Positions 17,281 to 26,197 of a stretch of 64,000 nucleotides of DNA are shown here, piece after piece; position 1 is the stretch's first letter, and each line of letters starts with the position of its first letter. Location: NCBI GenBank assembly GCA_900316685.1, contig ONDS01000006.1, positions 84,060 through 148,059 on the forward strand. The letters are read 5' to 3'. Origin of the DNA: an uncultured Prevotellaceae bacterium. GTDB lineage: Bacteria > Bacteroidota > Bacteroidia > Bacteroidales > Bacteroidaceae. The notes under the pieces were generated by a model that saw nothing but the letters and a program-made list of their open reading frames with translations, was not told the origin of the DNA and did no database searches. The translations under genes and the position numbers were made by a program.

Positions 17281-17396
17281 TGAGTGATGAGTGATGAGTG
17301 GTGAGTGGTGTGAGATATGCCTATGGACTATTCTCTTGCTCCTTGCTCCTCAGTCTTGCTCCTTGCTCCTCAGTCTTGCTCCTTGCCCCTTAGTAT
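17281..17396. repeat. Short tandem repeats between converging genes
   Basis: Two arrays lie between the HU/LysM gene and the FHA gene. At about 17281-17310 the unit is 7 bp (GAGTGAT/GAGTGGT, four to five copies). At about 17338-17396 a 20-bp pattern CTTGCTCCTTGCTCCTCAGT recurs about three times and reaches into the FHA gene's 3' end. The first array has the same period as the arrays at 3142 and 4772. Confidence 0.75.
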
Positions 17397-17894
17397 GACG
17401 CTCGTGGCACCGATGGTGAATAAAGAGCCATCGGAAAGTAAACGACGCTCGTTGTCGCCTAACAATTCATTGTCAACAAAAGTGCCGGTATTGCTCGGAC
17501 CATCCATCAGGGTGTAGCGCAGACGCCCCTTTTTGTCGCGCGACACCTCAATCTTACAATGCAACATGTCCATGCTGGGGTCGTTGGTCTCAATAGGGGT
17601 GTTGATGCTTGAACCTTTCATGTAACGGCCGATGGTGTTCAAACCCATCCGCAAGGGAATCACTTGCTTGTAGTGGAATACGTTCTCTATCACCAGTAAA
17701 GAACCGATATCGCTGGACGTCTCTTCTTCGGGGCGTTCTTCACGTTGCACATTGCGCAACTTGTTCACACCTATGCGAATGCCAAACTGCTTGTTGCAGT
17801 CGGGACAGACGAATACCAATGACTGGCCCTCGACGTATTTCGTCTCGTCGAAGGTGATAAAGGCATCGCATTTGGGGCATCTAACTCTTTTCAT
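17370..17894 (-). CDS. Zinc-ribbon FHA-domain protein
   Basis: A 174-residue protein. Residues 1-45 form a zinc ribbon of the MJ0042 type (CPKC ... CPDC), and residues about 75-172 form an FHA domain (GLNTIGRYMKGSSINTPIE, then DPSMDMLHCKIEV, GPSNTGTFVDNE). FHA domains bind phosphothreonine peptides, so the protein may read a Ser/Thr kinase signal. The start at 17894 is preferred because it overlaps the stop of the upstream HU/SPOR gene as ATGA; an ATG five codons earlier is also open. The 3' end runs into a short tandem repeat. Confidence 0.85.
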   Translation of the reverse strand: MKRVRCPKCDAFITFDETKYVEGQSLVFVCPDCNKQFGIRIGVNKLRNVQREERPEEETSSDIGSLLVIENVFHYKQVIPLRMGLNTIGRYMKGSSINTPIETNDPSMDMLHCKIEVSRDKKGRLRYTLMDGPSNTGTFVDNELLGDNERRLLSDGSLFTIGATSVILRGKEQD

Positions 17895-18820
17895 CGATGG
17901 AGAATCCACGCATTGGCAAAGGCCGATTCGCCACGCATGCTCGTCAACGCGGCATACGCCTCCTGGTCGGTGGGGTAGTGACCGTATAATACCATGCTGT
18001 CGTTGGTGTCACCCACCACTTCCACCTCATAGCCTTTCGCACGGATGGAACGGGCGAAAAGCTCGGCATTCTGTTGGGGTATCTTGCAGGCCAACACCAA
18101 TGAATAAACGTTGGAAACGGGAAGGACTTCCTTCGATTCAACCTTCACTTCGCCCAAGGCCTTGGCCAATGTGGTGAAGGGAATCGTCAAATCATCTTCC
18201 TGCGACATTTCCTCAGGAGTGGGAAGTATCTTGGTGATAGATACCAAACCGGCTTCCGACTTGGTGCTGTTGTGGTTGCCGAGGAACGTACCTGCCACCA
18301 TCAACAAACCAACGAATACTGCGGCGGCGGAAGCTGCTACTCGCTTCAAGGTACGAACCTTGATGCGGATGTAGGGCTCAGCGTCCATAGCTACCTCTTG
18401 TGTAAGAGGACGGAACTCATAAAGGTCAAGGCCATAAAGCGAAGGAGTAAGTAAGCCTGACTCCTTGGGCTCGAACATTATGCTGCCTTCCTCGTTGATG
18501 GTGAACACTCCCAAACGGGGTAATTCATATCGACCGGTGGTACGAAGACCTGTCATCACTTCTTCCACTTCTTGATGCACTCTTTCAAGTGCGGCATCAT
18601 AGGAAAGATGGTGCACCTCCATATACGACTGAACCAACACGGAGTCGTTCAGGTGCAACTGGGGGTTGAACCCCAACGACCTATAGGGGGGCAAGAAGGT
18701 GTTTTCAGATTCTTCATAACGAGCAGATTCATAATGGGATATGAAACCTCCCATACCAGGCACCATCACACAGTCATTGTGCAATAGCAACGATTCAATA
18801 TGTCTTTCTAGTTCCATCAT
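17891..18820 (-). CDS. HU-like (CCDC81-type) and SPOR domain membrane protein
   Basis: A 309-residue protein. Residues 1-135 match the paired HU-like domains found in Bacteroidetes proteins related to eukaryotic CCDC81 (MELERHIESLLLHNDCVMVPGMG; RLGVFTINEEG). A membrane helix at about 161-181 follows a basic stretch (RIKVRTLKR), which puts the HU part inside the cell. Residues about 235-309 form a SPOR domain (YSLVLACKIPQQNAELFARSI ends one residue before the conserved turn), a module that binds peptidoglycan lacking side peptides at division sites. The FHA gene is overlapped by four bases. The -7 box is five bases before the ATG, so the mRNA is nearly leaderless. Confidence 0.87.
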   Translation of the reverse strand: MMELERHIESLLLHNDCVMVPGMGGFISHYESARYEESENTFLPPYRSLGFNPQLHLNDSVLVQSYMEVHHLSYDAALERVHQEVEEVMTGLRTTGRYELPRLGVFTINEEGSIMFEPKESGLLTPSLYGLDLYEFRPLTQEVAMDAEPYIRIKVRTLKRVAASAAAVFVGLLMVAGTFLGNHNSTKSEAGLVSITKILPTPEEMSQEDDLTIPFTTLAKALGEVKVESKEVLPVSNVYSLVLACKIPQQNAELFARSIRAKGYEVEVVGDTNDSMVLYGHYPTDQEAYAALTSMRGESAFANAWILHR

Positions 18821-18824
18821 GCTG

Positions 18825-18832
18825 CAAAATTA
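18825..18832 (-). promoter_or_regulatory. -7 box of the HU/SPOR-FHA operon
   Basis: CAAAATTA (TAATTTTG on the minus strand) ends five bases from the start codon, so transcription would start at or next to the ATG. Confidence 0.6.
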
Positions 18833-18851
18833 ATGATTTAATTTCATATAC

Positions 18852-18888
18852 ACAAAAATAATCCCAGGAAACCTGGGATTATTTTTGT
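18852..18888 (-). terminator. Terminator of the GH3 gene
   Basis: A perfect 17-bp stem (18852-18868 with 18872-18888) with a 3-base loop and A/T-rich outer arms. It lies past the end of the GH3 gene and can work in both directions. Confidence 0.85.
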
Positions 18889-18920
18889 TAAAAATGGGGT
18901 GTTGGGGCATGACGGCTCAA

Positions 18921-21488
18921 CTAATACTTGATGGTCAGCGACTGGAGGTCGGACTGACGGCTGGATGTTCCTATCCACACTTCGTAATCGCCTGGCTGAT
19001 AGCGCATGGTGTTGGTTTGGGCATCCCACCACTCGAAGTCGCTTTGTTGCAAAGGAATGGTAATTTCACGTGATTCCTTCGGTTGAAGCGACACTTTAGC
19101 ATAATGACGTAATGATTTGATGGGACCACCATTATCGCCAACTTTCTTAATATAAACTTGAACTGTCTCGCTACCCGCTCTCTCTCCAGTGTTGGTTAGT
19201 TTCACTTTCACTTCATGGTTCTTGTAAATGGGTTTGGAAAGGGCAAAGGTAGTATAGCTTAGGCCGAAACCGAAGGGGAAAAGGGCATCGCCTTGGAAAT
19301 AACGATAAGTGCGGCCTTGCATCCGATAATCAAGGAAGTCGGGCAGTTGACCGACATTACGGTAAAAGGTCAGCGGTAGCTTGCCGGAGGGGTTGTAATC
19401 GCCGAAAAGTACATCGGCAACAGCCTGACCACCGGCTTCGCCGGGATACCAGGCCTGGAGGATGGCATCGGTATTCTTGGTCTCGGGCTCCAAGGCGATG
19501 GCGCTGCCGGAACAATTCACGAACACCACTTTCCTTCCTGCTTGGTGGAGGAGTGCGAGCACATCACGCTGAACCTGTGGAAGCTCGATGTCGGTGCGGT
19601 CGCCTCCCTTGAATCCCACTTCGTCGACTTTCATCTCTTCTCCTTCCAGATTAGGGGAGATGCCGCCGACAAACACCACTACATCGGCGTCGGCGGTGGA
19701 AGCGAGCAAGTCGCTTGCCTGGGGGGTAAAACGATGGATAATGTCGAACTGTATCACACCCATGTCGGTATTTTGCAAGTAGTCTAACTGGATGTGGTAG
19801 CGCTGGCCGGCTTTCACGGCGAGGCTCTTCTCTATCTTCTGGATACGATTGCGCGGATTCCACACTTCACCTATGGTGTCGCCGTTGACGATGAGACGGG
19901 CACAATCGTCAAAACGCGCCAAGAATATCACTTCCTCATCATGAGTAGGGATGAAGGTTCCTTCGTAGTGAGCGGAGAAATGCTCCAAGTTCACATTGGG
20001 GGCGAACACCGTGCTACCTCCGTTGCTCAGGTTGATGGGCGAAGTCATCTGGACCGTGGCACAGGGAGCTCCGCTGAACTTTACATTATTATAATAGGTG
20101 GCGGTGAGACCAGGCAAACCGTCTTGACCTACAATCTCCTGGTAACGGCTGGTTTCCACCAGATTGCGTGTAAGACCGCAGCTCTGTACGTAGCGAACAT
20201 CGGGGTTCTTCATCTTGATGCCATCCAAGATGGTGGTGGTGCTCAAAGGGTAACCGTAATAGTTGCCCCATTGCATCACGGAGTCGGTGGCATTGGGACC
20301 CATGACGACTATACGCTGGCCGCTTTTGCGCAAAGGCAGGATGCCATGGTTGTTCTGAAGGAGAACCATTGATTCGTGGGCGGCGTCAAGAGCCAACTGA
20401 CGATGACGCGGCGAGGCTATCACATCCGGGGACATACGCTGCCATTCTACCTCGTTCTCCGTATCGAAGTCGCCCAACTCAAAACGGGCCTTGAGAAGGC
20501 GACGGACACTGATGTCAAGCTCGCTCTCACTGATAAGACCTGAGCCAACGGCTTCTTTGAGATGGCGGTAGTTGCTGCCACATTCCACATCGGTTCCGGC
20601 TCGCACAGCCATCGCCGAGGCTTCACTGGCGTCGGCGGAAACGACATGACGGCCGGGAACCCAGAAATCACTAATGGCTCCACAGTCGCTGACAACAAGA
20701 CCGTCAAATTTCCATTCGTCTCGAAGAATCTGACCGAGGTAACGGGAATTGCCGCAACAGGGTTCTCCGTCGATACGCTGATAGGCGCACATCACCTCGG
20801 CTACATGGCCGTCCTGTACCAAGGTCTTGAAAGCGGGCAGGTAGGTTTCCCATAAGTCACGGGGAGGGATGTCCGAAACGTTGAACTCGTGGCGGTTCCA
20901 TTCAGGACCGCTATGTACTGCATAATGCTTGGCACAGGCGAGCAGCTTTGTGTATTTGGTGTTGGTAGGTCCTTGCAAACCACGTACCACGGCCAAACCC
21001 ATGCGCGAGGTGAGGTAGGGGTCTTCACCGTATGTCTCCTGGCCGCGGCCCCAGCGTGGGTCGCGGAAAATATTGATATTGGGGGTCCAAAACGACAGAC
21101 ATTGGTAGCGTTTGATCTGACCGGAATGGCGAGCGATGTTGTTCTTGGCGCGAGCCTCGTCACTCACGGCGGTGAACACGTCGTATACCAATTGGTCGTT
21201 GAACGAGGCGGCCATGCCGATGGTCACGGGAAAAACGGTGGCGAAACCGTTGCGACCTACACCATGCAGTGCTTCGCTCCACCATTCAAACTCGGGTATG
21301 CCCAAACGAGGGATGGCGGGTGAGGCGTTTTGCATCAGACTGATTTTCTCGTCAAGGGTCAGACGTGAACACAGGTCGGAGGCTCGTTGCTCAAAGGATA
21401 GACTGGTATCCTGATAGGGGTAACCCTGAGCTTGAGACGACAGGCTGACTGTCGCCATCATGAGAATAATTAAGGCTTTTCGGTTCAT
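18921..21488 (-). CDS. Exported GH3 glycoside hydrolase with PA14 insert
   Basis: An 855-residue enzyme. The start at 21488 is chosen because it opens a normal signal peptide (MNRKALIILMMATVSLSSQA, mature Gln); an upstream in-frame ATG adds 20 residues that do not fit. The GH3 N-domain covers about 30-350 with the nucleophile in VVSDCGAISD (Asp about 266), the second domain starts near 380, a PA14 module is inserted at about 453-586 (LTATYYNN ... GDTIGEVW), and a fibronectin-III-like domain ends the chain. This architecture fits beta-xylosidases or beta-glucosidases that trim plant oligosaccharides in the periplasm; the substrate cannot be fixed from sequence. It stands alone between two terminators, with no SusC/SusD pair nearby. 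Confidence 0.9.
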   Translation of the reverse strand: MNRKALIILMMATVSLSSQAQGYPYQDTSLSFEQRASDLCSRLTLDEKISLMQNASPAIPRLGIPEFEWWSEALHGVGRNGFATVFPVTIGMAASFNDQLVYDVFTAVSDEARAKNNIARHSGQIKRYQCLSFWTPNINIFRDPRWGRGQETYGEDPYLTSRMGLAVVRGLQGPTNTKYTKLLACAKHYAVHSGPEWNRHEFNVSDIPPRDLWETYLPAFKTLVQDGHVAEVMCAYQRIDGEPCCGNSRYLGQILRDEWKFDGLVVSDCGAISDFWVPGRHVVSADASEASAMAVRAGTDVECGSNYRHLKEAVGSGLISESELDISVRRLLKARFELGDFDTENEVEWQRMSPDVIASPRHRQLALDAAHESMVLLQNNHGILPLRKSGQRIVVMGPNATDSVMQWGNYYGYPLSTTTILDGIKMKNPDVRYVQSCGLTRNLVETSRYQEIVGQDGLPGLTATYYNNVKFSGAPCATVQMTSPINLSNGGSTVFAPNVNLEHFSAHYEGTFIPTHDEEVIFLARFDDCARLIVNGDTIGEVWNPRNRIQKIEKSLAVKAGQRYHIQLDYLQNTDMGVIQFDIIHRFTPQASDLLASTADADVVVFVGGISPNLEGEEMKVDEVGFKGGDRTDIELPQVQRDVLALLHQAGRKVVFVNCSGSAIALEPETKNTDAILQAWYPGEAGGQAVADVLFGDYNPSGKLPLTFYRNVGQLPDFLDYRMQGRTYRYFQGDALFPFGFGLSYTTFALSKPIYKNHEVKVKLTNTGERAGSETVQVYIKKVGDNGGPIKSLRHYAKVSLQPKESREITIPLQQSDFEWWDAQTNTMRYQPGDYEVWIGTSSRQSDLQSLTIKY

Positions 21489-21545
21489 ATCGTAGAAATA
21501 GTGAAAGGTACTATACTTATTTTTCCTAGGGATCACTTCCGTTTG

Positions 21546-21553
21546 CAAATATA
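21546..21553 (-). promoter_or_regulatory. -7 box upstream of the GH3 gene
   Basis: CAAATATA (TATATTTG on the minus strand) fits TAnnTTTG. The leader would be about 50 bases, which supports the 21488 start. Confidence 0.5.
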
Positions 21554-21613
21554 ATGATAATTATTGAAACAACTGTTGATGTTAGATATTTTCTCTAAGC
21601 GTATAATGAAAAA

Positions 21614-21644
21614 ACAGCCGATGTACTCAAGATACATCGGCTGT
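21614..21644 (-). terminator. Terminator of the sodium-pump operon
   Basis: ACAGCCGATGTA (21614-21625) pairs with TACATCGGCTGT (21633-21644) over a seven-base loop; on the minus strand a run of T follows. Confidence 0.85.
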
Positions 21645-21666
21645 ACTATAATGATGATAAAAACTA

Positions 21667-22824
21667 TTACGAGAAGAAGCCCAGCAGCACACCAGCGGCA
21701 ACGGCGGAACCGATCACACCTGCCACATTCGGACCCATGGCATGCATGAGCAGGAAGTTGTGGCGGTCGTATTCCAAACCGATATTGTTGGAGATACGGG
21801 CACTCATAGGTACGGCACTCACACCGGCATTACCGATGAGGGGGTTGATTTTCTTGCCCTTAGGAAGGAACAGGTTCATCAACTTCACAAAAAGGATACC
21901 GCTCGTACTGGCAATAATGAACGCCATGGCTCCCAAGAAGAATATCTTGATGGTGTTGAGGGTCAGGAACTCGCTGGCTTGGGTGGAACATCCTACGGTC
22001 AGACCAAGCAACATAACGATGATGTCGTTGAGGGCGGAACCTGCAGTCTTGGCCAAACGTGTGGTCTTGCCACTCTCTTTCAGCAGGTTGCCGAAGAAGA
22101 GCATACCCAATAGAGGAAGACCGGATGGCACAAGGAACGTGGTCAGCAACAAACCGATGATGGGGAAGAGGATGCGCTCGGTCTGGCTCACATTGCGAAC
22201 GGGAGGCATGTGGATCACACGCTCCTTCTTGGTGGTCAACAAACGCATCAAAGGCGGCTGGATGACGGGTACCAAGGCCATATAGGAATAGGCGCATACC
22301 GCTATGGCTCCCATCAGGTTGGGACTCAACTTCGATGATAGGAAGATGGCGGTAGGTCCGTCGGCTCCACCGATAATGGCTATACCTGCGGCTTGATTGG
22401 GCTCGAAACCCAAGGCCAAAGCTACCATATAGGCTCCGAACACGCCGAATTGGGCTGCCGCGCCGATAAGGATGAGTTTGGGATTGCTGATAAGAGCGGA
22501 GAAATCGGTCATGGCTCCAATGCCCAAGAATACCAAGGGGGGATACCATCCCTGACGCACGCCTTGGTAGAAGATGTTCAAGACGGAATTGTCTTCGTAA
22601 AGACCGATCTCCAAACCGGCATCTCCCTTAAAGGGAATATTGCCAAGGATTATACCCAAACCGATGGGTACAAGCAGCAAGGGCTCGAAATCCTTACGTA
22701 TGGCAAGCCAGATGAATATCGCACCCACCACAATCATGATAAGATTGGACCAGGTGGCATTGGCGAATCCTGTAAACGACAGGAATTCGTTGAAATTGTT
22801 GATGATGAAATCTGTGAATCCCAT
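21667..22824 (-). CDS. oadB: Sodium-pump decarboxylase beta subunit (OadB/MmdB type)
   Basis: A 385-residue integral membrane protein with about nine to eleven helices, the subunit that couples decarboxylation of carboxybiotin to Na+ export. The conserved GGADGPTAIFLSSKL lies at about 148-162 and the C-terminal NAGVSAVPMSARISNNIG and MGPNVAGVIGSAVAAG are also typical. Depending on the alpha subunit used, the complex is oxaloacetate or methylmalonyl-CoA decarboxylase. Ten bases after the biotin carrier gene, it ends the operon at a terminator. The mutAB genes nearby favour methylmalonyl-CoA as substrate. Confidence 0.94.
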   Translation of the reverse strand: MGFTDFIINNFNEFLSFTGFANATWSNLIMIVVGAIFIWLAIRKDFEPLLLVPIGLGIILGNIPFKGDAGLEIGLYEDNSVLNIFYQGVRQGWYPPLVFLGIGAMTDFSALISNPKLILIGAAAQFGVFGAYMVALALGFEPNQAAGIAIIGGADGPTAIFLSSKLSPNLMGAIAVCAYSYMALVPVIQPPLMRLLTTKKERVIHMPPVRNVSQTERILFPIIGLLLTTFLVPSGLPLLGMLFFGNLLKESGKTTRLAKTAGSALNDIIVMLLGLTVGCSTQASEFLTLNTIKIFFLGAMAFIIASTSGILFVKLMNLFLPKGKKINPLIGNAGVSAVPMSARISNNIGLEYDRHNFLLMHAMGPNVAGVIGSAVAAGVLLGFFS

Positions 22825-22833
22825 GGCCGATGT

Positions 22834-23283
22834 TTATCCTATGGTTAAAAGCACGGAACCTTCCATCACCGTGTCGCCACGGTCTACAAGAACGGAGGTG
22901 ACGGTACCGGAATAATCCGACTCAATGTTGTTCTGCATCTTCATGGCTTCCAAAATCACTACGGTGTCGCCTACCTTCACGGTGTCGCCTACCTTCACCT
23001 TCATCTCGGTGATAGTACCGGGTAGGGGCGCTATGATCTTCGAACCGGCACCTGCCTGGGCGGCGTGTTTGGCTGCGGCTTTCTCCACGGGCTTCTCCAC
23101 TGGTGCTGCGGGAACTGGTGCGGCCAAGGGCTTGCGCACATGGCTGGAGGTGGGCTTGACTGCTTGTTTCAACTCCACCTCGAAGGGGATGCCATTGACG
23201 GTCACCTGGGCTAAGTTGTCTTCAATCTCTACAATTTCTACGTCGTAATCGACGCCTTTAACGGTATATTGGTATTTGCTCAT
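22834..23283 (-). CDS. Biotin carboxyl carrier subunit of the sodium pump
   Basis: A 149-residue protein. The C-terminal 75 residues are a biotinyl domain with the biotin lysine in EAMKMQNNIES; the middle is an Ala/Pro/Lys-rich flexible linker (about 50-85); the N-terminal 45 residues form a small beta domain. It carries the carboxyl group from the alpha subunit to the membrane beta subunit. The start at 23283 (MSKYQYTVKG) is preferred over an in-frame ATG 13 codons upstream that lies inside the preceding gene's 3' end. Confidence 0.93.
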   Translation of the reverse strand: MSKYQYTVKGVDYDVEIVEIEDNLAQVTVNGIPFEVELKQAVKPTSSHVRKPLAAPVPAAPVEKPVEKAAAKHAAQAGAGSKIIAPLPGTITEMKVKVGDTVKVGDTVVILEAMKMQNNIESDYSGTVTSVLVDRGDTVMEGSVLLTIG

Positions 23284-23306
23284 GATGATTATGTTGTTTC
23301 CTTGGT

Positions 23307-24251
23307 TTATACTCGGGTCCATTTGGTTTGCTTGGGACGGATGGTGATAACACCGCTTTCCACGTCGTGAACATCGTCCATGTACTGTTTTAATGCCATG
23401 GAAATAACGGCGATGTATATCTCCTTGTCCACTCCCTTGGTCTGCAGACCGTCTTTCAATACCACATTGGCCTTATGGCCCAAATCGACCATCTCGCCAC
23501 CTACTTTGGATACGGTCTTCAAAGGCTGGTGATCTATCGCTTCCTTGATCTCTTGCTTATGCTTCATATAGATGCCGAAGAGGGTGAAGAAGATGAACAA
23601 CAGAGCAAGACAGGAGAAAACCACTCCCATGGAGAGAACGGTGATACCAAAGCCATGAGGGTCCTCACGCTTGATCTTGGCTACCTTTGTCTCTGTCACC
23701 TGTATGAAGTTCTCGGTGCCGGGGGTAACGGCGTCTGCTGCTTTCACCACCCAGTTCGATGAACCGTCATGTTGCCGGGCATAGGAACAATCGGTGGGGA
23801 GGGCGGGAACACTCACCGAGTCGATAAGGTCTACACCGTTGCCGTCGTAAAGCGCTATCCACATGGGCTTGCCGGGCTCAGACTTCAGCGCCATGTGCAA
23901 GCCGCCTTTGGCGGGATTGCTGTTGAAGTAGAACACGATATGCTGTCGGGCTGACAGGCTGGTCCTCCTCTCGTTGTTGGGGATGAGCACCATCTTGGCG
24001 ATGCGCTCGGGCGCGGAGAGCGCGGGATTCAATGCCGAGGTGTCGGTAGTAAGATACATGCCGCGAACATTATACGTGGAATAGGCACTGTTCGACAGTT
24101 CCACCCATCCGGGGTGGTTGCCGAACTCATCCTCAATGTTGGTGGCATTGTCAGTCAGGACTTCGTTGATTTGAATGTTCTTGGCTCCCTGACCCATCAT
24201 AAGGATGGTGCAGGTCATCAATAGTCCAAAGGTCAATGATAAACGTTTCAT
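23307..24251 (-). CDS. OadG-like gamma subunit fused to a lamin-tail domain
   Basis: A 314-residue protein. A signal peptide (to about 20, mature Gln) is followed by a lamin-tail-like domain at about 25-165 (INEVLTDN, DEFGNHPGWVELSN, YNVRGMYLT, WIALYDGNGVDLIDSVSVP), then a membrane helix at about 198-222 and a cytosolic tail of the OadG type. OadG holds the alpha and beta subunits together and stabilises the pump. The lamin-tail module would face the periplasm. Fusions of this kind occur in Bacteroidetes; the job of the extra domain is not known to me. First gene of the gamma-biotin-beta set, 31 bp after the transporter gene. Confidence 0.85.
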   Translation of the reverse strand: MKRLSLTFGLLMTCTILMMGQGAKNIQINEVLTDNATNIEDEFGNHPGWVELSNSAYSTYNVRGMYLTTDTSALNPALSAPERIAKMVLIPNNERRTSLSARQHIVFYFNSNPAKGGLHMALKSEPGKPMWIALYDGNGVDLIDSVSVPALPTDCSYARQHDGSSNWVVKAADAVTPGTENFIQVTETKVAKIKREDPHGFGITVLSMGVVFSCLALLFIFFTLFGIYMKHKQEIKEAIDHQPLKTVSKVGGEMVDLGHKANVVLKDGLQTKGVDKEIYIAVISMALKQYMDDVHDVESGVITIRPKQTKWTRV

Positions 24252-24282
24252 TCAGAATAGATGGTATGATAATGGTTGTTTT

Positions 24283-25971
24283 TTATCCACAAAAGAATAG
24301 TACCAGCAATTGGGCGGTGAAGATCCTAAGGAACATACACAGGGGGTAGACCGTGGAATAACCTACCGACGGTGCTTCCTTGCTGCACACCTGGTTGGCG
24401 TAAGCCAAGGCGGGGGGGTCGGTGTAGGTGCCGGCCAACATGCCCATGATGGTGAAATAATTGAATTTATAGAGACGACGCACTAATGGTCCTATAATTA
24501 AAATAGGTATGACCGTGATGAGAAAACCACAGTAGACGTATTTGATGCCGTCGCCTTGTACTACGGTGTCCCAGAAACCGGCGCCGGCTTTGATACCCAC
24601 ACTGGCCAGGAAGAGCACCAAGCCTATCTCCCTCAACATCATGTTGGCACTGGTGGTGGTATAGGTCACCAACTTCACCCTGTAGCCGAAACGACCGATT
24701 AGAATGGCGATAATCAACGGACCACCTGCAATACCCAGACGAAGGGGAACGGGCATGCCGGGGATGGCAAAGGGTAGACTGCCGAAAATGATACCGACGA
24801 GAATGCCCACGAAAATGGTGGCGATATTGGGAGCGTCGAGGCGTTTCACGGAGTTGCCCATTATTTCGGCCACGCGGTTAACATTGTCCTCGGGACCAAC
24901 CACCATCACACGGTCGCCAATGTGGAAATGGTGGTTGCGGCCGGCAAACAGATCCATGCCATGACGGGTGATGCGTGTCACATTCACACCGTAGACACTG
25001 GAGAAGTGCATCTTGCCCAACGTCTTGCCATTCATCGAGGGACGGGTCACGACAATTCGACGCGACACCATGGGCTGTTTCTCCAATTCCACATTCCAAT
25101 CGGCATCGATCTCCGGACCGATGAAAGCCTTAATAGGCTCGGAATCGGCTTCGGCACATACTACCAACAACTCGTCGCCTATCTCGAAGACGGTGTTACG
25201 GTTGGGGATGCTCACCTGACCGTCATGAAGGATACGCGAGCATACGAAATCGCGATTCAGAAACTCGCTTATCTGTAATAAGGTGCGACCTGCCAAATAG
25301 GAGTTGGTCACACGGAGGTGCATCTTGAAGGGCTTCTCGTGGGGATTGGCCTCCTCCTCTTCCTCCAACTGGCGCTCTTCGCTTTCGAGGTTGATACGGC
25401 TGATATATCTCACGGCGATGGTGGCACAGATGATGCCCACAACACCTAATGGATAAGCGCAGGCATAACCTGAGGCTATCTGAGGACCCTCGCTGGAAAA
25501 AACATTGGTCAAGGCCTCGGAGGCGGCTCCCAGGCCGGGAGTGTTCGTCACGGCTCCATACATGGTACCTATCAGCATGGGAAGATTGTAGGGGTCGGAG
25601 GTGTCGAAAAAGGCGAAATAACAACCGAACATCACAGCGATGTTCAGCAAGATAAGGCAGGTGGACATGACGTTGAGCGACACACCGCCTTTCTTGAAAC
25701 TCTCAAAAAAACCGGGCCCCACCTGGATACCTATCATGAACACAAAGAGAATCAATCCGAAATCCTGGCAAAAGTTCAAAATCGAGATGGGAGCGGTAAA
25801 ATGGAAATGACCTGCCAAAATACCTGCGAACAACACGAAAGTGACGCCCAAGGAAATGCCGAAAAATTTGATTTTCCCTAAATAGACACCTACTGCGATC
25901 ACTATCGCATATAATACCGCGATATGGGCCACAGAGTCTGTGTTTGTAAATAATTCAGTTAACCAATTCAT
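24283..25971 (-). CDS. AspT/YidE-family transporter with two RCK_C domains
   Basis: A 562-residue membrane protein with the layout of the aspartate:alanine exchanger family: an N-terminal block of about five or six helices (1-190), two TrkA-C/RCK_C regulatory domains (about 210-290 and 295-375, with [14 protein letters not shown] and [12 protein letters not shown]), and a second helix block (about 385-562). GxxxGxxT-type motifs such as [15 protein letters not shown] and [17 protein letters not shown] repeat in the two halves. The family exchanges dicarboxylates or amino acids; succinate or aspartate would suit the fumarate/succinate route of this organism, but that is inference. It heads the operon with the sodium-pump subunits. 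Confidence 0.87.
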   Translation of the reverse strand: MNWLTELFTNTDSVAHIAVLYAIVIAVGVYLGKIKFFGISLGVTFVLFAGILAGHFHFTAPISILNFCQDFGLILFVFMIGIQVGPGFFESFKKGGVSLNVMSTCLILLNIAVMFGCYFAFFDTSDPYNLPMLIGTMYGAVTNTPGLGAASEALTNVFSSEGPQIASGYACAYPLGVVGIICATIAVRYISRINLESEERQLEEEEEANPHEKPFKMHLRVTNSYLAGRTLLQISEFLNRDFVCSRILHDGQVSIPNRNTVFEIGDELLVVCAEADSEPIKAFIGPEIDADWNVELEKQPMVSRRIVVTRPSMNGKTLGKMHFSSVYGVNVTRITRHGMDLFAGRNHHFHIGDRVMVVGPEDNVNRVAEIMGNSVKRLDAPNIATIFVGILVGIIFGSLPFAIPGMPVPLRLGIAGGPLIIAILIGRFGYRVKLVTYTTTSANMMLREIGLVLFLASVGIKAGAGFWDTVVQGDGIKYVYCGFLITVIPILIIGPLVRRLYKFNYFTIMGMLAGTYTDPPALAYANQVCSKEAPSVGYSTVYPLCMFLRIFTAQLLVLFFCG

Positions 25972-25990
25972 AACATGCCGAAATTCCCTG

Positions 25991-25998
25991 CAAAATTA
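25991..25998 (-). promoter_or_regulatory. -7 box of the transporter/sodium-pump operon
   Basis: CAAAATTA (TAATTTTG on the minus strand) ends 20 bases before the transporter start codon. It is one side of a 226-bp divergent gap shared with mutA. Confidence 0.55.
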
Positions 25999-26123
25999 CT
26001 TAATAAATTGCTCATTTTCATTTTTTTGAGCAATAATTTTAACGAAAATATAAAAGATTTGTTTTTTTTCACGTTAGGAAATCTTTTTCTTCCGTTTTAT
26101 TTCTAAGTATGATGAAAAAACAC

Positions 26124-26131
26124 TATCTTTG
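26124..26131 (+). promoter_or_regulatory. -7 box of mutAB
   Basis: TATCTTTG fits TAnnTTTG; the leader would be about 60 bases. I looked for a cobalamin riboswitch in this leader and saw no matching elements. Confidence 0.55.
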
Positions 26132-26197
26132 CATGTCATTTTAATCCCTATTTTAGATTCTTATCAAAAAGGATTTTATAACTTATTTTAATACACT

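Noticed and set aside
25972-26197. Cobalamin riboswitch upstream of mutA
   Set aside because: No B12-box-like sequence or suitable fold seen in the 226-bp gap.
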